Assembly (NCBI RefSeq): GCF_047495875.1
Contig: NC_092472.1
Location: forward strand, 1,920,849 to 1,984,848
Source of the DNA: Pithys albifrons albifrons
Lineage: Eukaryota > Chordata > Aves > Passeriformes > Thamnophilidae
Length of the DNA stretch: 64,000 nucleotides
Direction of reading: 5' to 3'
Under the pieces are notes generated by a model. It was given only the letters and a program-made list of their open reading frames with translations. It was not told where the DNA came from and did not search any database. The translations under genes and the position numbers were made by a program. This document shows positions 47,336-59,486 of the stretch, piece by piece (positions within the stretch are counted from its first letter, which is position 1; the number at the start of each line of letters is the position of its first letter).

Positions 47336-49647
47336 TGCTTTGTTTCTGTGAGAGGTGTAGCAGCATTAGCTGTCTAGAAACAGCCTTTACCTAGAAACCT
47401 GCTGGGCTTCCCAGAGCCCTGGACGTGCTTCTCAGAATCCATGAAGGCTTTCAGTGTGTTTTTCTTGTCACCTTATGCAGAAAACGTTCATGCTGAGCTG
47501 ATTGGGAGGGAATAAACCAGTGAAATTGTTTGTGGAGGGTGGGATGTTACCTGGGGGTGAAGGGCATTTCACAGCGTGCCCTGCACCAGCGTAGGGGCTG
47601 TGGCACGAGCCTGTGGGTCAGTGACATGAAAAGGGGGTGATCAGGAGAGAAGGGTGATCAGTGGGTTCGCAGGGCTGAGTGGTCAGTGCCAGGCAGGGCA
47701 AGGACAGGAGGTGGCCACCCTTCACATTCCTGCCCTCAGCTCCCTGGGGCTCTGCAGCTGCAGTCTGGAATGTGCTGTGGGAGCCGGGAGCCTTCACCTG
47801 TGCCCACAAGCTTTTCCAGTTAAAGCCACTAGAAAGGTTTCACATGTACCAGCTCCTTCTTAGTCTCTCTGTTTTTTAACCTTCCAGCTTTTAAAGTTTT
47901 CTTTCTGCCAGCAGTGTGGGCACGTGGAGTGTGGGTGTAGTGAAAGCTGAACGCACTCGGGTGGATGTTCCTGCCTTGCCCCTTGTGAGGCTCTGCCTCA
48001 GTGTCTGGCAGCTTTGCAGGGCAAAGCCGTGTCGGCAGTGGTGGAGCAAGTCCTGGATGTCTTGGATGGTGCCCGTGGAGTGAGGCAGGGCCAGCCTGCC
48101 AGGGAGGGGCTGCTGAGCCGGGCTCAGCCCCCCTGGGTACCCCAGGGCCTTCACTCTTCCCTGGGAGAGCAGCAGCCCCACCTGTGCCGTGTCTGCACCG
48201 TTAGCGGTCGGTGTTGGGATGAAGCAGTTGGTTGTTGGCACGTGCTGTAAACATTGTTGGTTACCCAAATTAGTGCCTTGCCTCCTGCTTCTTAAAAATA
48301 ATGGGACGTTGTGCTTGTCTGGCAGCTCTGGGGACATCTGGTGCTGTCACAGCAATGTGACTGCTGAGATGCTGTGCAGGCAGTGCCCTGTCCAGGGTAA
48401 GAGTGAAAAATACCAACTAATAAGCTTTGAAACTACTTCAACAGTAGGTGTTTAGGAAAAGGCTTGGAAGGAGACTTAGGGAATATATTTTTCTTCCTGA
48501 CATTTTTAAAAATAAAAAGTTACAAATGTAGATTTAGTCTGATACTCAATTTTGAGGGCAGCCCAAAGCAGGAAGAGCTAGAGTCTATTACGTCTGAAGT
48601 GATATGAATTGGTTTTATGGATCTGTAAATACTTTAAATCCATTTTTTACTGCTGTTATGGTTCAGTTTATTCTTTTGTTGTGCTGCACAGCATCACAGT
48701 GTTAATCCAGTGATCTGTTTCAGTACATTATTTTTGTTTCATTTTTTTAGACTCCTGATTTCAAGAGCAGAGCTATTTCAGTAGTTTCGCTGAAGTTTTC
48801 CCATAATCATGTTTGCTGTTCCATTGGGATGTTGATATAAAACTGTAACGGGAAGGAACAGCTCCATGACAGCTTTGAGCAGATCTCTGCATGCAGATCT
48901 GCTTTTCCCTCCTAGGTAAATGTTAAGGGGAAGTGTAATAATATATAAGCTGTTAAGTATGAACCAGCTGGATTTTCTGGCTTTGTAAGTCTTGTGTTCA
49001 CTGCTTTACCTTTGTGCTCCCCACAGGTGAATTGGGCCAGGGGGGAGGTTGGGTGGTAGGGTCAAACCTGGCTCCTGGTTTGGTGAAGTGTTTGGGGTAG
49101 TGACTCGAGGTGGAGCTGAGAACACGGGCGGTTTCCTGGGGCTGTTGGACTCAGGGTGTTCCCTTCTGCTTCCCAAGCCTGAGGCTGTTCCTGGGGCTGG
49201 TCTGGGAGCACAGGGGAGCTGCTCCTGGAAGGGAGGCAGTGGGAATCAGGCAGGGGACACCCAGCTTCGTGGGTGAAGTGTCTCCATTACCCATGAGATT
49301 CTTTTTCTTTGCTTGGGGACCACTCATGAGTAGACCAGACATTGCCCATCTTGTCATTGCTCTGATAAAATAGTGTGGCTTTTCAATAGGTTTATGTGTA
49401 GCTTTGCTTGATTTTGGCTTCATTTTCCTACCAAAATGTACAGGAAATGTCTGTATATTGTCATAACAAACAATTTTTTGAACTACCACCAGTTAAACCA
49501 AAACTGGTTATTTCTGGAGATGGTCTAACCTTTACTTGCACTAAATGGATGTTCTGTGTTTAGTAGTCTCCATTTTAATTTAAAGATACAAACATTTTAT
49601 TGTTAATGCTGTTGAAATATATTCATGCAACTCTTTCCTTCTTCTAG

Positions 49648-49754
49648 AAATGACTGCTGTCACTGCAGCCAACGTGAACTTCAAATGGGACCCCAAAAGC
49701 CTGGAGATAAGAACACTGGCAGTGGAGAGGCTACTCGAGCCTCTTGTTACACAG
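49648..49754 (+). CDS. CTNNA1: CTNNA1 exon 2, alpha-E-catenin residues 1-35 (start codon exon)
   Basis: The acceptor TTCTTCTAG ends at 49647, the ATG is at 49650-49652, and the donor GTGGGA begins at 49755. The exon encodes 35 residues from MTAV to PLVTQ and includes the block FKWDPKSLEIRTLAVERLLE, which identifies alpha-catenin. The first dozen residues differ from mammals at a few positions as I recall them. Alpha-E-catenin links the cadherin-bound beta-catenin complex to F-actin at adherens junctions; this exon forms the extreme N-terminus of the N-terminal helical domain. The intron after it is phase 0. The MTAV start and close match to E-type over N- and T-type catenins support CTNNA1 rather than CTNNA2 or CTNNA3. 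Confidence 0.96.
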
Positions 49755-51602
49755 GTGGGAAAAGGAAGGGGCAAAAAAACCCTTCATAAAGATGATTACC
49801 TGTTTTGATGTATTACTTCAACTAAGTGACTTGCTAAGCTTAAATTCTAAGAGTAAAGATACTAAAAACTAAAGATGGAAAGATGTTTACAAGTAGTTTC
49901 TTTGTTCAGTTTTATTGTAAGAGTTGCTGGGCAGGAGTGCAGGAAGACTCTGCTGCTTCAGCACTGGATAAGACACATTATTTCAGTTAGAAGTGCAGAA
50001 ATGCATGTTATAACTACTGTTCCATGCCCGTGTTTTGTCCTGGATTTGTGAGTGAAAGATTCTCTCTCCATGGTGTACCTGTCCCAGTGAAATGCACTGA
50101 GGAGCATTGGAAGGCTGGAGTGAGTCTTGTAAGTGTGAGCTGTGCATGTTGGGCATTTTGAAGGTTCTTGGAAAAGGCTTTCCAGGAGGTTTGGAAGAGT
50201 AGGTGTGCTGGAGACAGTTCACTCATCTAATCTAACCTTGTTTTCCTGGAATATGAAATGTCTAAAATGACAATACGGACTGGACACAATTCCTGCTAAG
50301 CACAGACTGGAATAATCAAGTTTCATTTCCAGTATTAATATCCCATTAGTCACCAAACTGCTGTTCTCTCTGCACCCTCCAATGGGCAGTTTTACTGTAA
50401 AGCTTCTTAGCTGGAGTTATTGATGGAGTCTTTTCTTAAGAGAAATTGTCTTAATTTGGGAAACTTAACTGAGCAGACTAGTTCATAGGACCCTTTTGTC
50501 CCAGTTCAGTGTCTGTAACTTACTCTGTAAGGTATAAGGACAACAGACTGTACTGGCAATCCCAAATTTTCTGAATGATGTGACTGGCAAAATGCAGAGA
50601 GGGAAATGGAGCAAATTGTCTTTATTTGTAGGAAATGATGAACTGAGACTACCCAGTACAAAAGAATGTCCCCATTAACCAACACGACACTCCCAGCTGA
50701 TGGCTTTCCCTCCCTGAAACAGCCCACTGAGAAGATGGATTCAGCTCTGAGGACCTTTGTGTCAAAAGTCCTCAGGCTTTCCAGAGCAGTAATTTTTTTA
50801 GTGTTGTTATTTAATGTCCCTCTGCAGTAGCTTTGTATGCATTTTCCTAGGCTTTCCAAAAAGGAGAGGGCTGGGAATAAAGGCAAATAGAGAAATGTGT
50901 GGATTTTGTGGCATGTGTGTGTTTGATAGAAGGGGATGGATCCTGATCCTGAGCTAACAGAGTACCTGGTGGTCGTCTGGCTGCTGGTGATGACCCTGGT
51001 CCCAGCAGGGTTTCTGGCTAAAACATAGAATTGGAGATACTCATTGGTTGCAGGAGGATTGTGAGAGTTCAGTTTGGGTTCTTTTAAGCAAATAATGAGT
51101 TCTGTGGAGTCCTTTGCTCTGCGTTCAGCCTATTGACTGTAGGTAGCAGTGTTTTGGACTGAAAAGACACTGTTTCTGGATTTCTGTAAATCCAGACTTC
51201 AACCTTGTTTGGGGTCTCTTATGGCTGGAGAGTTATCCTGAACTAATTATCCCCACCTTGGTTTCTTTTATGTGGTGCCAAATAGCTCTGGCCTGTTACT
51301 GGGATTGTAGACTATCAAAAATACAAATAGATCTCCATTCTAAAATCAACTTTTCAGGTCTGCTGCTGCTAAGAAAAACTTCAAGCTGTTTAGTTGCATT
51401 TATAATGTTTATCTAGAGCATCAAGAATTCATGGTCATGATGTGAAAAACACTTGTGAGGTTAATTTTTGGAGCTGGCAATACTGCAGGTATTGGCAATG
51501 CACTGTCCAAAAAAAAATGCATGTGGTGTTACTGTCACACTGATAAACATCTCATTTGTTTCACTATTTTTTTGGTTTTTCCCCTTCCACCTCTGCCTGT
51601 AG
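49755..51602 (+). other. CTNNA1: CTNNA1 intron 2
   Basis: A GT-AG intron (GTGGGA donor, CTGCCTGTAG acceptor). AT-rich unique DNA with no transposon, RNA gene or further exon recognised. Confidence 0.85.
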
Positions 51603-51798
51603 GTAACAACCCTGGTTAACACCAGCAACAAGGGCCCCTCTAACAAAAAGCGAGGGCGTTCTAAAAAGGCCCATGTTCTGGCTGCTTCAGTTGAACAAGC
51701 AACAGAGAATTTCCTGGAGAAAGGAGACAAAATTGCAAAGGAGAGCCAGTTCCTTAAGGAGGAGCTGGTGGCGGCGGTGGAAGATGTTCGCAAGCAAG
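51603..51798 (+). CDS. CTNNA1: CTNNA1 exon 3, residues 36-100 plus first base of codon 101
   Basis: 196 nt, bounded by CTGTAG (ending 51602) and GTAAGG (from 51799). It starts VTTLVN and ends VRKQ plus one G of a split Gly codon. A basic cluster, NKKRGRSKKAH (about residues 49-59), is followed by the helix ASVEQATENFLEKGDKIA. In the family, about residues 55-148 form the overlapping beta-catenin-binding and homodimerisation surface, so this exon carries its first half. The downstream intron is phase 1. No frameshift or stop is present. Confidence 0.97.
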
Positions 51799-54700
51799 GT
51801 AAGGGCTGTGTCCTGTGCCTTGTCAGACTGGGGCTCTGCAGGGTCAGTTCCCCTTGGTGCTGTTTCCCTTTGCTCTGTTTCTGGCTCTGCACCTCTCCAC
51901 TTGTGTGGATTCTCAGCTTGCCTGGCTGGCATCCTTGAGGGGTAATGAGCTGGATAGATCTGGAAATTGGATGTCCCAAGGAGAAGCAGAAGGGCTGATT
52001 CTTTGAAGAGCAGTTAAAAACTCTGTTTACACCTAAAAGTAACCCACACCCCTCCTAATTTTTATGAAACTGTATCTCAAATGTCAATAACTTCTTCAAT
52101 ATTTGAATGTATACAGGCCAGCTTTGTAGGAGGAAGAGCCAAGTGTTGACTTGACAGAGACGTGTATCTTGAATATGCAAAATGTAAACGGCAACAAACA
52201 GAATGTGAAGACCTTGATTAAATATTCCAGGCTTCCTCCCCCACATCTAGTGTTGATTTTTATAATTTTCTTTTTCACTTTCTTGGAGAAGACCTCCCAG
52301 AAAAGCCTGTGGAGCTGACTTACTCCAAAATACGCACTAGTAAATATTGTTGCTCATAAATCATTTATCATTCTTCCAGTCATGAGTCTTTTCTATGCTT
52401 CAGTGAAACCCAGTCAACTGGTATTAATGGTGACGGCTTCTGCTGCAAAAAAGGAAAGCTCATTAGCATTAATTACTTGTTTGTAGCTGAAGTTGCAGAG
52501 TGGTGAAATATTAGTTAGAAATGGTTCTAAGTTCTGGATGATCCTGGCTGACAGACCAAAGAAAGACCAAGGTAAGAAGGCTGCAATGTAAGAGGCTAAT
52601 TGAGTTGGCTTAATTGAACAACAGTAAACAGTGAGAGAGACCCCTTTGACTCAAAGCTTTAATTCCTGGTGCTTGCAGCTCAGAGTTGAGAGTCAGAGCT
52701 CAGCTGGGAGTGCCTCCACATGCCTGTGGGTGATAGTGGTGAGCGAGGGGGCTGCGCTCCTCAGTCTCAGGATGGAGAAGTTCCCTGAGCTGGGTTTGCA
52801 GCTGTGTATTGCAGGGAGAAGCTGGTAGGAAGGACAGACTGGTAGAAGAACCTTCTGGATGGTCTTTTCACTTGTTTCTTGGCCTCTCCTTGGTTTTGAG
52901 ACTACACATAGGCTTGGTGGCCAAACCTCCCCGCTCTGTTGGTCTGTGACAGAGGAGGTGAAGCTCACAGCTGAGAGGTGCTGGAGTGAAATAACTGCCC
53001 ACCTTAATGAATGTCATCACTTCTCCCTGCCCTTTTGCTGTTTGCAGCTTGCATGGAGTTGTTGGCTGTGCCTGTGTCCTGAGGCTGGGTGGGTGCTCAG
53101 ACCTGGGCGGGTCTCCTGGTACAGCTGTGCCCACCATCCTTTGTGGGGTCAGAGCTGTGCCCTGTCACAGTGCCAGTGCTTGGCCAGGCTTAGCAGAGCA
53201 GCTCTTGGTAAGGAAATGAAAAATCTAACCAACCTTTGAGGAAATGAGAAGCAAGATGTGAAAAATGAGAGACAACAGAGGGAAGGGCTGTGGCCAGGAC
53301 TGGAGTTCTCAGCAGTGCTAACAGCAGCAAGGGGGTACAACCTCCCAGCATAATGTTTGTATACACTCCGTGCACTTCAGGAGCGTTCCCAGTGTTGTGG
53401 AAGACCAGTTGTATTAATGAACTGGAGAAAAAAGGGAAGTGTAGTGCAAACCTGTGCTGTGCTTAGCAAATCTTCTGGTGTTGGTGCCTTTCCCTGCCTT
53501 TGGCAACAGGGGCAGGAGTGAGTGGGGAGGAGAATCTGGGTGTTGTGGTCAGCAGCAGGGTGAGCAGGAGCTGTGTCTGACAGCAGCAGGGGGATTACAG
53601 GTACAGAGCACAATTTGTCTTCAGCAGGGGACAGGAAAATAGAATTAATAACGCCTCTATTTAGAGAGGGAGAGGTTTAGTTACCATAATAAAAAAGGAT
53701 GAATGAATACAGACAGGGATTATGAAGATGATTAGGACAATAGATAACTTGTCTCATCAGAGAAAATTAAAAAATTTTTTTTTAGCCTAGTGAGAAGATT
53801 GAGAGAGTACATGATTTCAGTGAGCATGCTTGTTCATAAATCCCATTTGCTGGGGGTAAAACAAAGAAGGGAAAAGAGCTATTTCGAGTGAGTAATAGCA
53901 TGGCTACATACTAAATCAATGTAAGTGGATCTTCAAAGTCTTTCTGTTTTTTACAATGGAAGCATAAATTACAACTTGATTTAAATATTAAAAAAAGATA
54001 ATGAAATCTCCTACAGTAAGATTGCTGGCCCTTTAAAGATTTGGACTTTTGATTTCTTATAAAGCAGTGAAACTCTTTAAGATTTTCAGCACAACAGTGG
54101 AGACAAAGAATCAAAAGTGTTTTTTAGAATAGATCCTGCTGTGGTTTTAGAAAGACTCAGTACTGGGAAACCATTTGATGATGAAATCCAAGGCATTCAC
54201 ATCCCTGCAGTGTCTGTTACAGCAATTTCTGCCATTGGGGATTTGCTGGGTAACAGAAGGGGCAGTATTGGTCTTGCCCCACTGTGAGCAGTCTGGGGGG
54301 TTCTGCCTTCTCCCAAGCCATGAAGTCTGACTGTGGCAGTGCTGGGGTCTTCTGGTGCTGCTGGGAGGTGTTCCTTACCCAGTGCCTGGTGCTGAGACCC
54401 AGCTGGGGTTCAGAATGAAATGTCTTTTGGGGCAGACTGACGAGACTGTTCCACATTTCCTGGAGTACCAGTGGGCAGAGTTCACTGTCTCTGTGTATCT
54501 CTGTGAGCAGAGGGTTCCAGGGTATTAGCTCTGCTCTGGCAGCTTTACATAACAGAGCAACAATTAAAGCTTAAAATTAAAAAGCTTAAGCCTGTGTGGG
54601 GCATGAGGTAAGAGAATGGATGGTCTTGTGAATCCTGTGGGCTTTGATCGTGTTTCTGGTTGCAAATGCAGGGGAATGAGCTGCCTGATTCAGTGGTGTC

Positions 54701-56151
54701 TTTCTGCCTTGTGTTCCTAAGAGAAGGTTTCTTCAAAACTGAACAGTGAGACAAATTATGAAAGGGAAAACAGTTTTTCAACTGTACTTCACACAAGATG
54801 CATGGCTTAAAGATTTCTGAGGAGCAGAAGAAGGCCAGTTGTAAAACACAAAGTTAAACACTGAATTCTTGGAAAACTCAACTTGAAAATTCTGTTGTGA
54901 CTAGTTAATTTAATTTCTTGGAAAGGTGCAGGGAGTTCAAGTTGTTTCCCCACAAGAACAGTGCTTCAGGAGTGTGCCACTTGGGTTAGAAGTGCTCCTT
55001 CAGCCAAGGACTTGGGGTCTTTGAAAAGCCATAATCTAGGGGAGCTCAGAGATGGCTCTTGGCAAACTGTAGGAATGCTGCAGACAGTATGTAGGTTTAA
55101 TTAAAGACAAGATTAAGGAATTAACAGAAGCTTTTCTTGCCATAAGCATGTCCTCCCCTGTTGATATGGCAAAAGGGGCTTTACAGTGGAAAGCCAAGGC
55201 AGCCTGTTGCAACACTCCTGGTGGCATCAGTGGTGAGATGGGATTTCAGTCCACAGCAGTAGAGACAAAAACTCCTTGTTTTGGTTTCCTACTTGCCCTC
55301 GTTTGGTGGGGCACAGCATCCTCTGGGGAGCTGTGGAGGTGCTCTGGGCAGGGGGGAATGGCCTGGGGGCAGCTGGGGTGTTTCCAGTGCTGCTGGCAAA
55401 GCAGCCTGGGGACAGGCTTGGGACTGGGAGGTGCTGAGGGGTACGGGGTGATGTGTGGGCATGAATTTCCAGCTTGGAAGAAGAGTAGCAGTGCCTGTGT
55501 GCCCTGGGTCTCGCTCCTTGCCTGGCCCCTCTGCCCTTCCCTCCCGCCACTGTCGGTGGGAGCAGCTCTGTCGTGGTCATCATGTACCACTGCAAGGAGG
55601 ATCAGTGGTGCTGTCAGACCCTGTGGGCATGATGGGGACCAGACTGGAAAATGGTAATTTTCTTTTGGTGGACTAAAATCTTACTATTTCTGAGATGGGC
55701 TTTGTTCCATCAGATTAATTTGAATTCTTTGTGTTTTATTGACAAGATCATGGGGTGGCTACAGTTGCCCCTTCTTTTCTCAACTCTGCTTCATTTTCTT
55801 TCCCTTCTAATATCTAGTGCAAAAGTCAAGGTTATATCAGAAAAACAGACTACTCATGTAAGAATTTGTACCAACTTTATTATCTGAGTCTCACAGTTGG
55901 ATCTTCACCATGTGTTACTTTTAACTCATCTTTAACTGCTCCCAAATTTATGGCACCTCTAAGTTCAAATTTGAAAATGGCAAGATGATGCTGGATCCCA
56001 TTTGAACTGCTGATGGACACACAATGCAGCAACTGCATATTTAGGCCAGGGCAGAGTGCCCTGTTACCATTTGAATTCAGCTAAAATAACTGTCCCATGT
56101 TGCTTTTCCTTTATAAAAGTCTAAAAGCCAGCTTTCTTTAATTGGCAGAAA

Positions 56152-56165
56152 TATATATATATATG
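56152..56165. repeat. (AT)n microsatellite
   Basis: A short uninterrupted run of AT dinucleotides (about 7 units) within CTNNA1 intron 3. Confidence 0.85.
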
Positions 56166-56510
56166 CAACAACTTTAAATATAATCTTCCTTTAATTCTGG
56201 AAAGCTGGTTATCTTTTGACACCCTGACAAGCTGTTTGAAACTCACTAAATCTTTAAAGTCTCCTGTTAAAATAAAAAGGAATAGCATTTTATTTTAGGA
56301 TTGGCTTGAAAGGTTGCAATTTAAGAGATGGGTAGAGAATAATTTTGGTTGGTAACAATTTCTGATATTCAATTGTAGCAAGTGGCCATCTCTCTAAATA
56401 GTTTTAAATAGAAAATAAAGGAAAACAGCTTTCTTTGAGGAGTTGAAAATATGGAAATTTTACGTATAAATAAAGGAGGAAGTATTTTTAGTCAGTTTTG
56501 GTTCTGGCAT

Positions 56511-56790
56511 ATCATAGAATGGCATGGATTGGAAGGGACCTTAAAGCCCACCCGATCCCACCCCCTGCCCTGGGCAGGGACACCTCCCACCAGCCCAGGT
56601 TGATCCAAACCCTGTCCAACCTGGCCTTGGACACTCCCAGGGATGGGGCAGCCACATCTTCTCTGGTCACCTGTGCCAGGGCCTGCCCACCCTCACAGGG
56701 AAGGATTCCTTCCTAATAGTCCATCTAACTTTCTCTACTTCAGTTTGAAGCCATTCCTCCTTGTCCTGTTATTTCATGTCCTTGTAAATA
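56511..56790 (-). mobile_element. CR1 LINE 3' fragment, minus strand
   Basis: Begins with the reverse-complement CR1 tail ATCATAGAATGGCATGG, then GGAAGGGACCTTAAAGCCCA and the CCAGGGCCTGCCCACCCTCAC-type block at about 56676. Similarity fades after about 56790. It is a 5'-truncated insertion inside intron 3, antisense to CTNNA1. Confidence 0.95.
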
Positions 56791-58478
56791 CATATCCTCA
56801 AATCCTGAGGTTGTTGATAGATTCCATTCTTGTGGTAGTGACATTTATTTCCTTATTAGCCTCTTCCAGAAGGAATAAGGAAAGGGTCATGGCAGCTATG
56901 TTGGGGTTTTGTAATCTCCTGACTGGTTGCAGTTTTCAGCACTGCTGATACATTCTTTCATCCATCTGGAAATCTGAGGCTCTTAACTCTGGTTTAGAGC
57001 AGTGAGTTGTGTTCCCCCAAGCTGGGTCAGGGATGGCTTCGGGCTGATACTCAGAGCTGGCCTGTACTTGGACAGAGGCTTTTTTTGTCTCCTGTCACAG
57101 TACTGAAGTAGCATATTTTTTATCTTAAAATGCTATATGCCACTTTTGGTTGTATTATTTAAGATGATGGAAGGGTGTTACATAGGAGGGAGCATTTGAA
57201 CAAAATCAAGTATGTTGATGTGGTTGCTTGGACAGGCTGGCAGCTGTGCTTGGGCTGAATTTAGCTATGAAGGTGTAGAGTGCCTGGGTGCTAGAAACTC
57301 TCTGGGGATGGTTAACCCCCAGGCTCTCCAGCTGTTGGTATCTTTGAGCAGTTAAAAATAAGTTGTTAAAATAAACAGAAGCATCCCAGGACTGCATCAT
57401 CCAGAGATTTCGGTGTGGACCTTGCCCAGCCCTGTTTGGGAGTGGGCTCCATGGGACTCACTGTCAGCTGTCACTTGTCAAGCAGTGTTGGAGGGTTTTT
57501 TCTTCTCATCTGAGACAGGCTATTTTTGTTATGGCATTTGGCCACGTGGGCACTTTTTCATACAGGTTTGGGAAGCCTCTGGCACAGCAGTTATAGCAGT
57601 TCATCTCCTTTCTGGTCATCGGCTGCTGCCTGCAAATCTCTGACCTTGAGGACCTACCATTTTCTATACCAAGTCTTGACTGTTCTCCCAATGTTTCTGA
57701 GATGCAAAGAGATCCAAGAATAATAATGTGGATTCCAAAACTTGCTGCTGTGTAGGAACTGCACTGCTGGAAGCTGCCTGAAAAAGCAGGGGAGAAATCC
57801 AAAATTTACTCCTCTGTCTATATGCAGACATTACTTTTATGCTTTCAGAATGCCTTCTGGAGGAATTGCTGTAGCTGGGTAAAGTGGCCTTTGCTTTTCA
57901 TAGTTAACCAATGGCATTGTTACCATCTGAAACCCAAATTCTTTGCTCCTGCACCAGATGCAGACCCACAGGCTATGAAATGCTGAAGCATTTTACGAAG
58001 CGGTGCCTGGCTTTGAATTCAAACCAGGGCATATCCAGCCAGGTCATCGCTCCGAGTTGTTTACGGTCCCAGGAGCTGTGGCTGTTTGCTGTGTGTTTGC
58101 TGTGCTTTCTGCTGCTTTCTGCTTAACTCCTACATGCACACAAATCAGAGCTTTTGCTCAAGCTTTGAAAGCATTGCAGCTTGTGAAATAACTGCAGCCC
58201 TATGAGGGCATGCTAAATTTGCCTCTCCAGAGGGTTCTGCCATGTTAAAACACCTGTCCAAAAGGAAATAAGGACCAAAGTGCTCCCTCCCTGCACGAGC
58301 CCCTGTGCCCTGATGCCGTGTGGGGAGCCGTCCTTACATCCAGCCACACGTGCCGTTAATGGCTGGCTGTATTTCACTGCTGTGCTTTATTTAAGGCTCA
58401 GGTTGGCTTGCCCACTGTCCCTGCAGCCCCCGAGGCAGTGCAGGGTGTGCTGAAGCCGTGCCCTGTGCCCCCGTGCAG

Positions 58479-58645
58479 GTGACCTGATGAAGAGCGCGTC
58501 GGGGGAGTTCGCGGACGACCCCTGCTCGTCGGTGAAGCGCGGCAACATGGTGCGTGCGGCGCGCGCCCTGCTCTCGGCCGTCACCCGCCTGCTCATCCTG
58601 GCAGACATGGCTGATGTCTACAAGCTGCTCGTCCAGCTCAAAGTG
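58479..58645 (+). CDS. CTNNA1: CTNNA1 exon 4, residues 101-156
   Basis: 167 nt, bounded by GTGCAG (ending 58478) and GTAAGG (from 58646). The first two bases complete Gly101, then DLMKSASGEFADDPCSSVKR and the helix NMVRAARALLSAVTRLLILA follow, ending LLVQLKV. It supplies the second half of the beta-catenin-binding and dimerisation surface. Codons are strikingly GC-rich with many CpG (for example TCG, GCG, CGC), much more so than exons 2, 3 and 5, which is a local base-composition effect. The following intron is phase 0. Confidence 0.97.
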
Positions 58646-59366
58646 GTAAGGGCTGCTCTGTGCCGTGTCCTGCCTGGCACAGGCCGGTGTCACTCACACT
58701 GACCCTGCAGGGGTGCGGGCACTGCCTGGTGCTGGAGCGGGCAGGGGTGCGGGGCCCTCCCTGCAGTGGGGGCTTGTCACTTGTTCTTGCACTCATTGTC
58801 AGTGGCTGTTCACATTGAGTTGCACTTTGTTCTGAGCTTTTAGTGTAGAAACTGAGCTCTGGTCTGTGGCTGCACGTGATAGTTGGCCCATCTTTTCATA
58901 GTTTTCATCTTAGAAAAATAATTTGGTTTTCTTAGAACTTGTAGCTTCGGCAGACCAAGTTAAATGAAAGTGGAGTATTTGAGGAAGCCTTTTCTTCCCT
59001 TGAGTAAGAGGGTGATGGGTGGTTTGTGCAGAGTTTGAAATGAAATGAGGTTGGATACTGGGCCTGCCTTTGCTCATGGGCTTTGAGGACTTCCCTTGTG
59101 CCCCTCAGTGTCCATGGCCACAGCTCTGCTGGGCCCTGGGCTCCTTTGTGCTCCTTCAGATATGAGTACTTGGCTCTCTCTGGTAGCTGGTGACTATGAA
59201 ATAGTAGCTAAGCCTTGTGTACTGTAGCCTTTGAAGTGTCTATCTCCAAAAAATAACAGGGGCCAGAGGAACATTGCTTTCTCTGTCTGCTATGAAATAC
59301 ATTGAGTTACTTTCTGACCTGTGGACTGTATTGCTTGGAAAAATATGTGAGTATATTTTCTTGTAG
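58646..59366 (+). other. CTNNA1: CTNNA1 intron 4
   Basis: A 721-bp GT-AG intron (GTAAGG donor, TTTTCTTGTAG acceptor) with no recognised element. Confidence 0.9.
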
Positions 59367-59486
59367 GTGGAAGATGGTATCTTGAAACTGAGAAATGCTG
59401 GCACGGAGCAGGACTTGAGTAACCAGTACAAGGCCCTCAAACCAGAAGTGGACAAGCTTAACATAATGGCAGCCAAAAGACAACAG
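59367..59486 (+). CDS. CTNNA1: CTNNA1 exon 5, residues 157-196
   Basis: 120 nt (40 codons), bounded by TTGTAG and GTACAG. It encodes VEDGILKLRNAGTEQDL, then YKALKPEVDKLNIMAAKRQQ. Residues T-E and S-N near the middle differ from the mammalian form as I recall it, while the helical core is unchanged. It lies in the second helical bundle of the N-terminal domain. Both flanking introns are phase 0, so skipping this exon would keep frame. Confidence 0.97.

Larger units (their letters stand above)
31711..49647 (+). other. CTNNA1: CTNNA1 intron 1 (about 17.9 kb)
   Basis: The intron runs from the inferred donor GTGAGT (31711) to the acceptor CTTTCCTTCTTCTAG ending at 49647. It begins in the CpG island, then becomes AT-richer unique DNA with three CR1 fragments (33956-34104, 35028-35613, 43117-44222). 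Unique stretches at 32521-33955, 34105-35027, 35614-43116 and 44223-49647 hold no exon I can recognise. Open frames there are short and unlike known proteins. The duplicated CTCTCGCCTCTCGGC word at 32206-32242 is a minor island repeat. Confidence 0.65.
51799..58478 (+). other. CTNNA1: CTNNA1 intron 3 (about 6.7 kb)
   Basis: A GT-AG intron (GTAAGG donor, CCCCGTGCAG acceptor). It contains one CR1 fragment (56511-56790) and an AT dinucleotide run at about 56152-56164. The remaining unique DNA at 51799-56510 and 56791-58478 shows no further exon or RNA gene. Confidence 0.85.
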